This document shows, one piece after another, positions 46,342 to 55,689 of a stretch of DNA of 64,000 bases (the stretch's first letter is position 1; the number at the start of each line of letters is the position of its first letter). Made by a program: the position numbers and the translations under genes. The notes beneath the pieces are model-generated. The model made no database searches, was not told where the DNA came from, and saw only the letters and a program-made list of their open reading frames with translations. The DNA is from Pseudomonas sp. FP2309 (GTDB lineage: Bacteria > Pseudomonadota > Gammaproteobacteria > Pseudomonadales > Pseudomonadaceae). The stretch lies in contig NZ_CP117439.1 of NCBI RefSeq assembly GCF_030687575.1, forward strand, positions 2,967,501-3,031,500, given 5' to 3'.

Positions 46342-46836
46342 TCAGGCGCGGTCGCGTGGAATCAGGCTCTGTAACTGCGCAGCGAGGAAATTCGCGTCGA
46401 AACCAAAGGTGTCCGGATCTTTCAGACCATTGGTCTTCTTCCAGAGCCAATCGTTTTTATCCGCCGCCAGCACCAGCGACACGCTGCCATGCCGGGCAGC
46501 GGTCAGGCCGAGCACCGCTATGGAAATCGAGCCACCGGCGCCCATCACATCCGGGACGAACTCGACGGTTTTGCCGGTGATCTGTACGGTCAGCTTCTGT
46601 GTCTTGAAGGTCGATGTCTCCACCGGCACGCTCGGGCCGCTGGCGGTATAGACTTGACGGCCCACTTCCAGCAAACCAACGGTTTTCACCGGTTCCAACC
46701 AGTGTTCGATCTGCTGGAACAACTCATCCAGCTTGTGCGTCCAGCGGGCTGACTGAATGTCCAACTGCTGTTTTTTATGCGCTTCGCTGTCGGCGTAATG
46801 ACGAAGCATCTCGCTCAGTTGCTGTACATCGTCCAT
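46342..46836 (-). CDS. Conserved-looking hypothetical protein
   Basis: A 164-residue soluble protein with a helical N-terminus (QLSEMLRHYADSEAHKKQQ) and a beta-rich centre (FKTQKLTVQITGKTVEFVPD, GSISIAVLGL). No signal peptide or membrane segment. AAGGA lies eight bases before the ATG at 46836; an upstream frame to 46878 is unsupported. I do not recognise the family. Confidence 0.7.
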   Translation of the reverse strand: MDDVQQLSEMLRHYADSEAHKKQQLDIQSARWTHKLDELFQQIEHWLEPVKTVGLLEVGRQVYTASGPSVPVETSTFKTQKLTVQITGKTVEFVPDVMGAGGSISIAVLGLTAARHGSVSLVLAADKNDWLWKKTNGLKDPDTFGFDANFLAAQLQSLIPRDRA

Positions 46837-46998
46837 TGCGGCGTTCCTTGGGTGAGCCCGGTTGCGAGCCCGGATCATGGCAGATACAGCGGTTGAGCGT
46901 ATGGCTTAAAACTGCACCGGTCATTTGGGCAGCAACTGCGTATGACTATTGCCGAGCGGTTGCGTAAGGTAAAACGCCCCCTTTGTCAGGAACATTCC

Positions 46999-47691
46999 AT
47001 GCGCACTATCGGCCTAATCGGCGGCATGAGCTGGGAGTCCAGCGCCGAGTATTACCGCATCATCAACCAGCGCGTGCGCGATCAGCTCGGCCCGCTGCGC
47101 TCGGCACCACTGTTGATGTACAGCGTCGACTTCGGGCCGGTGGAGCAAGCCCAGCATGCGGGGCGCTGGGATGACACCGCGCTGATCCTCGAAGACGCCG
47201 CGCGCCGCTTGCAGGCCGGCGGTGCGGAGTGTGTGGTGCTGTGTACCAACACCATGCACAAGCTGGCGCCACGCATTGAGACGGCGGTGTCGATTCCGTT
47301 CCTGCATATCGCCGATGCCGCCGGCGTGGCTGCCGTGAAAGCCGGCACGCTGACGGTCGGCCTGTTGGGCACGGCGTTTACCATGGAGCAGGATTTTCTC
47401 ACCGCCCGCCTGGCGGAGCACGGCCTGACCGTGCTGGTGCCGGACGCGGATGAACGCCAGGACGTGCACCGCATCATCTATGAGGAGTTGTGCGTGGGCG
47501 TGATCAGCGACACTTCACGCCAGATCTATCAACGGGTGATCGAGTCACTGGCCGCCCGTGGTGCCCAGGCGATCATCCTCGGCTGCACGGAAATCGGCCT
47601 GTTGATCAAGTCCGAACACAGCGACCTGCCGCTGTTGGACACCACCGAGTTGCATGCGCGGGCTGCGGTGGCGTTTGCCTTGCAGGACTAA
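46999..47691 (+). CDS. Aspartate/glutamate racemase family protein
   Basis: A 230-residue racemase of the aspartate racemase (RacD/YgeA) type. It starts with IGLIGGMSWESSAEYY, and the two catalytic cysteines are Cys82 (VLCTNTMHK) and Cys196 (ILGCTEIGLL). These enzymes are cofactor-free and interconvert L- and D-amino acids. AGGA lies before the ATG at 46999. No partner gene suggests the substrate. Confidence 0.9.
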   Translation: MRTIGLIGGMSWESSAEYYRIINQRVRDQLGPLRSAPLLMYSVDFGPVEQAQHAGRWDDTALILEDAARRLQAGGAECVVLCTNTMHKLAPRIETAVSIPFLHIADAAGVAAVKAGTLTVGLLGTAFTMEQDFLTARLAEHGLTVLVPDADERQDVHRIIYEELCVGVISDTSRQIYQRVIESLAARGAQAIILGCTEIGLLIKSEHSDLPLLDTTELHARAAVAFALQD

Positions 47692-47768
47692 ACCGAGGTG
47701 CGCAGGCGGGCCATGCCGAATGAACCGACATGGGCCTGGCGCACACGCAGGTACTGCAAGTCAGGTGG

Positions 47769-48839
47769 CTAGGGCGCCGGCACGGTGGTCCACAACGCCG
47801 GCCAATCGGCGTAGGCCACCCCGGTGCAGCGCGGCATCATGCGAAACTCGCTGAGCTGGAAGGCCTTGCCGTCATACACCCACACCCCACCACCGCCGCA
47901 GTCGCCGATGCCGCGTTGTTTGTAGAAGTAACTCAAGGTGCCGGTGGCCGGCTCATAACCCAACGAGCCTTGCAGCGCTGCGCCATCCAGTGGCAAGGGT
48001 TCAATCGCCAGGGGTGTTTCGGCATACGGCGCGTGGCGCTCACGGCTGAGCACGTCGTACTCACAGTTGTAGGCCGCGCAGTCATAACGCACCACCGTCA
48101 TTGCTTGTTGCGCTGTGAGCGCGCCGACGCTGGCTTCGGGGTCGCCGCCGGTGCCGTTGACCTCTGGCGTGATCGGGCGCAACGCCGCAGCGACAAGGCC
48201 GTTCTGTTCCTCGCTCGTCAAGGCCGGAGCCCCCGGAAACTTGCGCAGCACCGGAGTCGGCAGGCGCGCCGGCACGGCACTGGCCGCGCCTTTACCCGGC
48301 CGAGCCAAGGCGGTGATGTTATCCACCCGCCCCTGTACCGCATCCATCAACAGCAGCGAAGCGCTCAGCCCACTCAGCGACACATGGGCCTGTGCATCAC
48401 CCGGCAGTTGCAGGCGTTGACCATTGCGCAGGCGTTGCAGCCATTGCCGGGCCGCAGCATCGTCAATGACGCCATAGGACTGCACGTCGGGATCGCCGCC
48501 CTGATCGTCCAACTCGACCTGCAGTTCTCGGGTCAGGGCCGGATCCAGCGGGTGGCCGTCCAGCAGTACCGTGGACAGGTCCAGCGCCTCGCCGCGGTGG
48601 TCGAAGCGCAAACGCAGGAAGCCTTGCGAACCGGCCTGATGCCAGATATGCAGGGTCAGCGAGCTGTCGTCCTCTTCATCGACGCCGTTGGGCGCGCTGA
48701 GGGCGTGGCAATTGCGCAGGTTGTCACAACCGGTGACCCACTGCTTGGTTTCGCGTAGCAGCGGGACGGTTTCAGGATTGGCTTGAACGAGGGTGACGGT
48801 GCTGCTCAGCAGCAAGGCCAGCAGTGCGGGGCGCAGCAT
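47769..48839 (-). CDS. Secreted DUF1176-like protein
   Basis: A 356-residue protein with a signal peptide of about 20 residues ending near VQA. It has paired cysteines: WVTGCDNLRNCHAL near the N-terminus, DCAAYNCEYD and GIGDCGGGGVWV towards the C-terminus. The pattern, including the C-terminal RMMPRCTGV, fits DUF1176, a periplasmic family of unknown function. I start at ATG 48839 (GGAGAG upstream) because the signal peptide begins there. The 77 bases between it and the racemase gene hold a loose inverted repeat (about 47698-47754). Confidence 0.82.
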   Translation of the reverse strand: MLRPALLALLLSSTVTLVQANPETVPLLRETKQWVTGCDNLRNCHALSAPNGVDEEDDSSLTLHIWHQAGSQGFLRLRFDHRGEALDLSTVLLDGHPLDPALTRELQVELDDQGGDPDVQSYGVIDDAAARQWLQRLRNGQRLQLPGDAQAHVSLSGLSASLLLMDAVQGRVDNITALARPGKGAASAVPARLPTPVLRKFPGAPALTSEEQNGLVAAALRPITPEVNGTGGDPEASVGALTAQQAMTVVRYDCAAYNCEYDVLSRERHAPYAETPLAIEPLPLDGAALQGSLGYEPATGTLSYFYKQRGIGDCGGGGVWVYDGKAFQLSEFRMMPRCTGVAYADWPALWTTVPAP

Positions 48840-48892
48840 GGGGACTCTCCGTGTCGAAAAGGCGCGGATTGTCCCATGTTCAGGCAGATGCG

Positions 48893-50032
48893 TCAGCGCC
48901 TGGCGGCAACGCGCCATACCCGCGCGATATCGGCAGCCCGCTCGCGCAGTAAGCGTGGCGCTTCACTGCACGCCTGTTCCAGGCTGGTCGGCCCGGCCGG
49001 CAATGCAAACGCGGCATCCACGCCGTGGGCGTACATCTGCTCATAGCCATCGCCCAGGGTGCCGGCGATGACGATCACCGGGACATTGTGCCTCCGGGCG
49101 ATGCGTGCCACGCCAAACGGGGTTTTACCGCGCAGGGTCTGAGCGTCGAAGCGGCCCTCGCCAGTGATCACAAGATCGGCGCCACGCACCGCTTCATCCA
49201 GGCCGACCAGCTCGGCGACGACGTCCACCCCCGCACGAAACTGCGCGCCGAGAAAGGCTTTGGCCGCGAAGCCCAAGCCACCGGCGGCGCCGCTGCCGGG
49301 TTCTTCACGCACGTCTTTGGGCAGCACCTGAGCGCAGCAATCGGCGAAGTGGCCGAGGGCGGCATCGAGCTGCTGCACCTGATATGGATTGGCGCCTTTT
49401 TGCGGGCCGAAGATCGCCGAGGCGCCATGGGGGCCGCACAGCGGGTTATTCACGTCTGCGGCGATTTCAACGCGCACCTGGGCCAGGCGCGGGTCCACCT
49501 GTGCGAGGCTGATACGGGCCAGATGCGCCAAGGCCAGGCCGCCAGGCGCCAGGGTTTGGTCTTGCGCATCGAACAGTTGCACACCCAGGGCCTGCATCGC
49601 GCCGGCGCCGCCATCGTTGGTGGCGCTGCCGCCAATCGCCAGGATGACGCGTTGGGCACCGGCATCCAGGGCTGCGCGGATCAACTCCCCGGTGCCGAAG
49701 GTGCTGCTGATGCAGGCGTCGCGCTGGCTCGGCGCTACCAATTGCAGGCCGCTGGCTTCGGCCATTTCGATGATCGCGGTGTGGCTGCCGGCCAACCAGC
49801 CCCAGCGCGCCTCAACGGTGGCGCCCAGCGGCCCGCGTACCCGCTCGCGACGCAGTTCGCCGTTGCACGCGGCAAGTACTGCGTCCACTGTGCCTTCACC
49901 CCCGTCCGCCATCGGGCACTGGACCAACTGGGCATCCGGCCACACCTGAGCCAGCCCCTGGGCGATGGCCTGGGCAACGCCTTCGGCACTCAGGCTGTCC
50001 TTGAACGAGTCGGGGGCGATGATGATTTTCAT
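48893..50032 (-). CDS. Glycerate kinase
   Basis: A 379-residue glycerate kinase of the GarK/GlxK family. IIIAPDSFKDSLSAEGVAQA at the N-terminus, CPMADGGEGTVDAVL, IGGSATNDGGAG and VITGEGRFDAQTLRGKTP are all family hallmarks. It phosphorylates D-glycerate (to 2-phosphoglycerate in this family), ending glucarate/galactarate or glyoxylate breakdown. GGAGAA precedes the ATG at 50032. Its neighbours, a CdaR-type regulator and an MFS symporter, fit a small glycerate or sugar-acid unit. Confidence 0.93.
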   Translation of the reverse strand: MKIIIAPDSFKDSLSAEGVAQAIAQGLAQVWPDAQLVQCPMADGGEGTVDAVLAACNGELRRERVRGPLGATVEARWGWLAGSHTAIIEMAEASGLQLVAPSQRDACISSTFGTGELIRAALDAGAQRVILAIGGSATNDGGAGAMQALGVQLFDAQDQTLAPGGLALAHLARISLAQVDPRLAQVRVEIAADVNNPLCGPHGASAIFGPQKGANPYQVQQLDAALGHFADCCAQVLPKDVREEPGSGAAGGLGFAAKAFLGAQFRAGVDVVAELVGLDEAVRGADLVITGEGRFDAQTLRGKTPFGVARIARRHNVPVIVIAGTLGDGYEQMYAHGVDAAFALPAGPTSLEQACSEAPRLLRERAADIARVWRVAARR

Positions 50033-50123
50033 GGGCTTTCTCCGGTTTTTATAACGCCCATGCTGCCAGTTGGCTTCGCGATTGACGCCTGTCCGATGCA
50101 CAGGTACGGCGCAGGTTTGTTGT

Positions 50124-51230
50124 TCATTCCGACAAAGACTGCGGCAGCAGCTGTACGCCCAGGTACAGGGCGAGCATGCCGTCCAGGGTCAGGGGGTCGA
50201 CGCCGCTGAGTTCAGCGATGCGCTCCATGCGATAACGCAGGCTGTTGCGGTGAATGCCCAAGGCGTCGGCGCAGGCCTGGCTTTGCCCGTCGTGGTCGCA
50301 CCAACTGCGCAGCGTGGCGAGCAGTTGGCCGTTGCTGTCCTTGGCCAGTACCTTGCGCAAGGGGTTGAGCAGCTCGTCGAGGGCGTCGTCGTTACGATGG
50401 CGCCAGAGCATTACCGGCAGGCGGTAACGGTTGAGCGTCAGCAGCCGCGAACGGGGCAGTACGTCACGGCCGTAGGCCAGCAAGTCGCCCACGCGCCGGT
50501 AGCAACGGCGCAGCCCGGCCAGCCCGTCGGCCTGCCCACCCACCGCTACGCGCAGAACATTCCAGCCCAGGCCTTCGAGCTTGTCCAGCAACCGCGGGTT
50601 GTCCACCTGCGCCGACGCGGGCCGGCACCACAACAATGAAAACTGCGCCGAACTGACGCACCAGCTGTCCGGGTAACGCGAACTCAACCAGGTGCTCAAG
50701 GCCTCTGCCGATTGGCCCGCGCCCAGCTCAAACAGGTACGGGCTACGCGCCAGCTGCGGTTTGAGCCCCAGTTGTTGTGCCTCATCGACCAACCGTGGCG
50801 AGTCACCGCTGTCGGCCAGGAGCAGTGCCAGCAGGTCATCGCACCGCTGGCGCCGCCATTGTTGCTCGGCTTGCTGGTGCCGATGGCTGACAAGCATTTC
50901 GGCAGTCATGCGCACCAGTTCGGCGTAGGTGCGCAACCGCTCCGGCTCGCCGGTGATCCCCAACACACCGATCAGCCGTTGGTCGTGCATCAACGGCAGG
51001 TTGATCCCCGGCTGCACGCCCTTGAGGTGCTTGGCGGTCTGGCCGTCGATCTCCACCACGCGCCCATTGGCCAGCACCAGTTGCGCGCCTTCATGGCGGG
51101 TGTTGATGCGCTCGGCTTCACCGCTGCCCAGAATCAGGCCCTGGCTGTCCATGACGTTGACGTTGTAGGGCAGAATCGCCATGGTTCGATCGACAATATC
51201 CTGTGCCAGGTCATGATCCAGCTCGAACAT
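50124..51230 (-). CDS. CdaR family sugar diacid regulator
   Basis: A 368-residue activator. The N-terminal sugar-diacid recognition domain is clear (LAQDIVDRTMAILPYNVNVM, GVQPGINLPL, GVLGITGEPERLRTYAELVRMTAEML). A C-terminal PucR-type helix-turn-helix ends with ALGIHRNSLRYRMERIAELSG. CdaR proteins sense glycerate, galactarate or glucarate and activate their uptake and breakdown genes. It is divergent from the MFS gene and co-directional with glycerate kinase, so it probably controls both. Confidence 0.93.
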   Translation of the reverse strand: MFELDHDLAQDIVDRTMAILPYNVNVMDSQGLILGSGEAERINTRHEGAQLVLANGRVVEIDGQTAKHLKGVQPGINLPLMHDQRLIGVLGITGEPERLRTYAELVRMTAEMLVSHRHQQAEQQWRRQRCDDLLALLLADSGDSPRLVDEAQQLGLKPQLARSPYLFELGAGQSAEALSTWLSSRYPDSWCVSSAQFSLLWCRPASAQVDNPRLLDKLEGLGWNVLRVAVGGQADGLAGLRRCYRRVGDLLAYGRDVLPRSRLLTLNRYRLPVMLWRHRNDDALDELLNPLRKVLAKDSNGQLLATLRSWCDHDGQSQACADALGIHRNSLRYRMERIAELSGVDPLTLDGMLALYLGVQLLPQSLSE

Positions 51231-51265
51231 GGGGCTAAGTTCCTAGAAAGCATGGTTGTTCATCG

Positions 51266-51302
51266 GCACAGCGCAAAGCTGGCATCACTGTGCGCTAGCA
51301 CA
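51266..51302. promoter_or_regulatory. Inverted repeats in the CdaR-MFS divergent promoter
   Basis: GCACAG (51266-51271) is repeated inverted as CTGTGC (51288-51293), and TGTGC (51289-51293) pairs with GCACA (51298-51302). The sequence CAAAG follows both GC-rich blocks. These are candidate CdaR sites between the divergent genes. Confidence 0.35.
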
Positions 51303-51390
51303 AAGACAGCAGCCCGCCAGGTGGCCGAGACTCGTGGGGCGATCAACGTTACCCTCGCATCGCAAAAAATCATAATAAAGAGAGAGTGCC

Positions 51391-52701
51391 ATGTCACAGA
51401 GCGCCGCAGCCCCACTGGCCACCGATGACGATAAAAACGCCATCTACAAGCGCATCACCCTGCGCCTGATCCCCTTCATTTTCATCTGCTATCTGTTCAA
51501 CTACCTCGACCGGGTCAACGTTGGCTTTGCCAAGTTGCAGATGCTCGATGCGCTGAAGTTCAGTGAAACCGTGTACGGCCTGGGGGCCGGGATCTTCTTT
51601 ATCGGCTATGTGCTGTGCGGCGTGCCGAGCAACCTGGCGCTGACCAAGTTTGGTCCGCGCCGCTGGATTGCGTTGATGATGATCGTGTGGGGCACCTTGT
51701 CCACGTGCCTGTTGTTCGTGACCACGCCGACGCACTTCTACACCCTGCGCCTGTTCACCGGTGCCGCCGAAGCCGGCTTCTTTCCCGGTGTGGTGCTGTA
51801 CCTCTCGCAGTGGTTCCCGACGTTCCGTCGTGGGCGGATCATGGCGCTGTTCATGTCGGCGATCCCGGTGTCGGGCTTGCTCGGCAGCCCGTTTTCCGGC
51901 TGGATCCTCAACCACTTCGCCGCCGGCCAAGGCGGCCTGGCGGGCTGGCAGTGGATGTTCCTGCTGCAAGGCATCCCAACGGTGATCCTCGGCGCCCTCG
52001 CCTACTTCCTGCTCAGTGACAGCTTCGCCCACGCCAAGTGGCTCAAGCCCCACGAACGTGCGGTGCTGGAAGCCGACCAGGCCACGGACCTGGCCAACAA
52101 ACCCAAGACCACTACCGACTCCCTGGCGCAAGTGTTCAAGAACCCGGTCATCTGGGCCTTCGGCCTGATCTACTTCTGCATCCAGAGCGGCGTGTACGCG
52201 ATCAACTTCTGGCTGCCTTCGATCATCAAGAACCTGGGTTTCAGCGATAACCTGGTGATTGGCTGGCTCAGTGCGATCCCGTATCTGCTGGCGGCGGTGT
52301 TCATGCTGCTGGTGGGACGTTCCGCCGATTTGCGCAAAGAGCGGCGCTGGCACTTGGTGGTGCCGATGTTGATGGGGGCCGTCGGCCTGGTGATTGCGGT
52401 GAACTTCGCCACCACCCCGGCCATTGCGATCCTCGGCCTGACCATTGCCACCATGGGCGCCCTTACCGGCCTGCCGATGTTCTGGCCGGTGCCCACCGCC
52501 CTGCTCAGCGCGGGCGCAGCGGCGGGTGGCCTGGCGTTGATCAACTCCATGGGCCAGATGGCCGGCTTTCTCAGCCCCTACATCGTCGGTTTTGTGAAGG
52601 ATGCCACCGGGTCGACGGACATGGCGTTGTACCTGCTGGCAGGCGTCATTGTGGCGGGCAGTGTGCTGGCGCTGCGGATGACGCGCACCCTCAAGGCTTA
52701 G
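51391..52701 (+). CDS. MFS anion:cation symporter for glycerate or sugar acids
   Basis: A 436-residue, 12-helix transporter of the ACS family (GudP/GarP, phthalate and tartrate carriers). RLIPFIFICYLFNYLDRVNVGFAKL in helix 1, then RLFTGAAEAGFFPGVVLYLSQWFP, are family signatures. AGAGAG precedes the ATG. Being divergent from a CdaR regulator with glycerate kinase behind it, glycerate or an aldarate is the likely substrate. Confidence 0.9.
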   Translation: MSQSAAAPLATDDDKNAIYKRITLRLIPFIFICYLFNYLDRVNVGFAKLQMLDALKFSETVYGLGAGIFFIGYVLCGVPSNLALTKFGPRRWIALMMIVWGTLSTCLLFVTTPTHFYTLRLFTGAAEAGFFPGVVLYLSQWFPTFRRGRIMALFMSAIPVSGLLGSPFSGWILNHFAAGQGGLAGWQWMFLLQGIPTVILGALAYFLLSDSFAHAKWLKPHERAVLEADQATDLANKPKTTTDSLAQVFKNPVIWAFGLIYFCIQSGVYAINFWLPSIIKNLGFSDNLVIGWLSAIPYLLAAVFMLLVGRSADLRKERRWHLVVPMLMGAVGLVIAVNFATTPAIAILGLTIATMGALTGLPMFWPVPTALLSAGAAAGGLALINSMGQMAGFLSPYIVGFVKDATGSTDMALYLLAGVIVAGSVLALRMTRTLKA

Positions 52702-52710
52702 TGATATCGG

Positions 52711-52739
52711 CGTGGGAGCCGGGTTTGCCGGCTGCCACG
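52711..52739. terminator. Hairpin between convergent genes, REP-like
   Basis: CGTGGGAGCCGG (52711-52722) pairs with CCGGCTGCCACG (52728-52739) with one mismatch and a 5-base loop. It carries the same GTGGGAGC core as the hairpin at 21759. It lies between the convergent MFS and SDR genes. Confidence 0.6.
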
Positions 52740-52753
52740 CTGTCGGTCCCGTG

Positions 52754-53458
52754 CTACAACAGGCCGCCGCCGTCGATGTCGATCACACTGCCGGTCATGT
52801 AGCCATTTTCCATGGCCAGCACATACCCCGCCGCCACTTCCGCTGCCTGCCCTACCCGACCAACCGGCAACGCACCGCCAGTTTTGGCAAACATTGCCTG
52901 GCGCTGCTCTTGCGCCAGCCCGGCATACGCCGGTGTATCGATCACCCCTGGGCTGATCACGTTGACACGGCGCGGCGCCAACTCTTTGGCCAGTTGCTTG
53001 CCCAGCGCCTCGGTCGCCGCATTGATGCCGATCTTGATGAACTGACCCGGCACCAACTTACGCCCCAATTGTCCGGACGTCAGGCTGATGCTGCCTTGCG
53101 CTTCCAGAAACGGCAGGGCCAGCTGGATCGCGCGCAATGCGCCCCAGAGTTTCACATCGAAGTTGTCCTGGGCCTCATGCAGGTCGGTGTCGATCAACGG
53201 TTTGGCGCGAACCGATGGGCCGGAGGTATATACCAAATGGTCGAAGCGCCCCACGCCTTCGAATAAACGTTGCAAGGATGCGCTGTCGGTAACGTCCGCC
53301 GGTTCACTGCGCACGCCATTGTCGCTGCCGGACGACAACCGTCGCCCGGCCAGCACCACCTGTGCGCCTCGGGCATGCGCCGCCTCGGCTACTGCTGCGC
53401 CAATGCCACTGCTGCCGCCGATCACGATGACGGTTTTGCCGCTCAGGGGAGATGTCAT
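52754..53458 (-). CDS. SDR family protein lacking the catalytic Tyr/Lys
   Basis: A 234-residue SDR fold protein. The nucleotide site is intact (IGGSSGIGAA at about 13-22) and the C-terminal VNVISPGVIDTPAYAG is normal. At the active site the usual YxxxK is replaced: lined up with the helix ATEALGKQLAKELAPRR, the Tyr position is Lys142 and the Lys position is Asn146. The NAG motif after beta-4 is YTSG. It may bind NAD(P) without standard dehydrogenase activity. AGGA lies upstream. It is divergent from a LysR regulator. Confidence 0.85.
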   Translation of the reverse strand: MTSPLSGKTVIVIGGSSGIGAAVAEAAHARGAQVVLAGRRLSSGSDNGVRSEPADVTDSASLQRLFEGVGRFDHLVYTSGPSVRAKPLIDTDLHEAQDNFDVKLWGALRAIQLALPFLEAQGSISLTSGQLGRKLVPGQFIKIGINAATEALGKQLAKELAPRRVNVISPGVIDTPAYAGLAQEQRQAMFAKTGGALPVGRVGQAAEVAAGYVLAMENGYMTGSVIDIDGGGLL

Positions 53459-53558
53459 GGGGAATGTCCTGGGTCAGAAAGTGAGCGTTCATCTTCCCAG
53501 CTTGGCAATCGATGAAAAATCCCGGTAAAACGACAAGATCTTTAAAGGATTTTTACAA

Positions 53559-54461
53559 ATGAGCTCAATCCTTGACCTTGAAGTCTTTGTGCGCACCGCC
53601 GACACGGGCAGCTTGTCGGCCGCCGCGCGCAGCCTGAGCCTGACGCCGGCAGCGGCGAGCATTGCCCTCAAACGCCTGGAAACCCGACTGGACACCCGCC
53701 TGTTGGCGCGCTCCACCCGCAGCATGCGCTTGACCGAGGAAGGCCGGCGTTACCTGGACAGTGTGCGCGTGGCACTGGCGGCCTTGTCAGAGGGTGAGCA
53801 GGCGCTCAAGCAGCAGAGCCAGGGCCTGACCGGTTTACTGCAACTGGCGGCGCCGTCGGACTTCGGGCGCAATGTAGTGCTGGGGTGGCTCGATGAGTTC
53901 AAGCAGCAGCACCCGAATATCCGTCTGCAACTGATGCTTAACGACAGCAACGCCGACCTGTTTCGCGAAACGGTGGACATCGCCCTGCGCTTCGGCGTGC
54001 CCCAGGATTCCAGTCTGGTCGCGCTGCCGATTGCGCCTGATCACCACCGCGTCGCGTGCGCCAGCCCGGCGTACCTGGCGCGTCACGGTACGCCGCAGGT
54101 TCCCCTGGACCTGTCGCACCACAGTGCGCTGCGGTACATGCGCCAGGGCCAGGTCAGCAAGACGTGGCGCTTTCATCGGGGCAGCGACGTGCAGGAGGTG
54201 GACGTGACCGGGGATTTCCTAAGCGATGACGGCGAAATCGTGCGGCGCTGGGCGCTGGCCGGGCATGGGGTGGCGTACAAAGCCAGGCTCGATGTGGTCG
54301 CCGATATTGCCGCAGGCCGTCTGGTAGCGCTGTTCGACGATTGGCAGGGGGAGCCGGCGCCTTTCAACCTGATGTGCCCGCATCGCCTGCAAGTATCGGA
54401 ACGGGTGAAGGTGCTGCATGGCTTTCTACAGGAGCGCTGCCAGGCGTTGCTGTGTTCATGA
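53559..54461 (+). CDS. LysR family transcriptional regulator
   Basis: A 300-residue regulator. The N-terminal winged helix (FVRTADTGSLSAAARSLSLTPAAASIALKRLE) is of the CrgA/AphB-like group, followed by an effector domain ending around 290. AAAGGA precedes the ATG. It is divergent from the degenerate SDR gene with 100 bases between them, which is the classical LysR target arrangement. AAAAATCC (53515-53522) and GGATTTTT (53547-53554) form an 8-bp inverted repeat there. Confidence 0.9.
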   Translation: MSSILDLEVFVRTADTGSLSAAARSLSLTPAAASIALKRLETRLDTRLLARSTRSMRLTEEGRRYLDSVRVALAALSEGEQALKQQSQGLTGLLQLAAPSDFGRNVVLGWLDEFKQQHPNIRLQLMLNDSNADLFRETVDIALRFGVPQDSSLVALPIAPDHHRVACASPAYLARHGTPQVPLDLSHHSALRYMRQGQVSKTWRFHRGSDVQEVDVTGDFLSDDGEIVRRWALAGHGVAYKARLDVVADIAAGRLVALFDDWQGEPAPFNLMCPHRLQVSERVKVLHGFLQERCQALLCS

Positions 54462-54543
54462 AGAAATGCGCGCAGGGCTTGTTCCAGAGCCTCTGAGTCT
54501 GGTATTGCATGGCCTCACGTTTCCCAGACTTGAGGAGTTTTGC

Positions 54544-55554
54544 ATGATTTACCGCACATTGGGCCAGTCCGGGTTGAAGGTCAGCGCCTTGACCCTGGGC
54601 ACCATGATGTTTGGCGAGCAGACCAACGCCGAAGACTCGTTGCGCATCATCGACAAGGCCTGGGACCAAGGCATCAATTTTATCGACACGGCGGACGTTT
54701 ACACCGGCGGACGCTCCGAAGAGCTGGTTGGGGAAGCGATCGCCCGGCACCGTCAGGACTGGGTGGTGGCATCCAAGGTCGGTTTTGGCCCACCGGACGG
54801 CATGCCCAATCGCAGCGGCTTGAGCCGCAAGCGTATTTTCAATGCGCTGGAAGCAAGCCTGGTCCGCCTCGACACCGACTACCTGGACATCTACTACCTG
54901 CACCGCGAAGACCACAACACGCCGCTTGAGGTGACTGTCTCGGCAATGGGTGACCTGATTCGCCAGGGCAAGATACGTTACTGGGGTCTGTCCAATTATC
55001 GTGGCTGGCGCATTGCCGAGGTGATCCGCGTGGCCGAGCGCCTGGGCGTGGACAAGCCGGTGATCAGCCAGCCGTTGTACAACATCGTCAACCGCCAGGC
55101 CGAGGTGGAACAGATCACCGCCGCCGCGGCGTACGGTCTGGGCGTGGTGCCCTACAGCCCATTGGCCCGCGGCGTGCTCAGCGGCAAATATGCGCCGGAC
55201 GTCCCCCCTGAACCGGGCAGCCGCGCGGCGCGCCAGGACAAACGCATCCTGGAAACCGAATGGCGTGTGGAGTCTTTGCGCATGGCCCAGCAGATTCAGC
55301 AGTACACCCAAGGGCGTGGGGTGGGGATGGTGCAATTTGCCATTGCCTGGGTGCTGAACAACGCGGCGGTGAGTTCGGCGATTGTCGGGCCACGCACCGA
55401 AGCGCAGTGGGATGCCTACACCGGCGCGCTGGAGGTGAAGATTACGGCGGAGGATGAAGCGTTCATCGATTCATTGGTCACGCCGGGGCATTCGTCTACC
55501 CCCGGTTTCAATGACGTGAGCCACTTCGTATCGGGCCGCAGCGCGCGCACGTAA
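54544..55554 (+). CDS. Aldo/keto reductase
   Basis: A 336-residue AKR with the full catalytic tetrad: Asp48 (FIDTADVY), Tyr53, Lys78 (ASKVG) and His120 (YYLHRED). GLSNYRGWRIAEV and VVPYSPLARGVLSGKY place it in the YajO/Tas-like NADPH group. GAGGAG lies just before the ATG at 54544. The open frame continues upstream into the LysR gene but that part is unsupported. Substrate unknown. Confidence 0.93.
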   Translation: MIYRTLGQSGLKVSALTLGTMMFGEQTNAEDSLRIIDKAWDQGINFIDTADVYTGGRSEELVGEAIARHRQDWVVASKVGFGPPDGMPNRSGLSRKRIFNALEASLVRLDTDYLDIYYLHREDHNTPLEVTVSAMGDLIRQGKIRYWGLSNYRGWRIAEVIRVAERLGVDKPVISQPLYNIVNRQAEVEQITAAAAYGLGVVPYSPLARGVLSGKYAPDVPPEPGSRAARQDKRILETEWRVESLRMAQQIQQYTQGRGVGMVQFAIAWVLNNAAVSSAIVGPRTEAQWDAYTGALEVKITAEDEAFIDSLVTPGHSSTPGFNDVSHFVSGRSART

Positions 55555-55566
55555 ATTCATGGGTCG

Positions 55567-55586
55567 CTGCCCCTGCTGAGGGGCAG
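55567..55586 (+). terminator. Terminator-like hairpin after the aldo/keto reductase
   Basis: CTGCCCCT (55567-55574) pairs with AGGGGCAG (55579-55586) around GCTG. Only a short U-rich stretch follows (ATTTTCTT from 55593), so it is a moderate terminator. Confidence 0.6.
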
Positions 55587-55689
55587 TGAGAAATTTTCTT
55601 GCCATACGCCCCAAAACAGAGCAGCCGTTTCACGCCGCAAGCACCATAATGCCCGCTCTCTTGTACAAATCGGATTTCGCGAGGACAGC

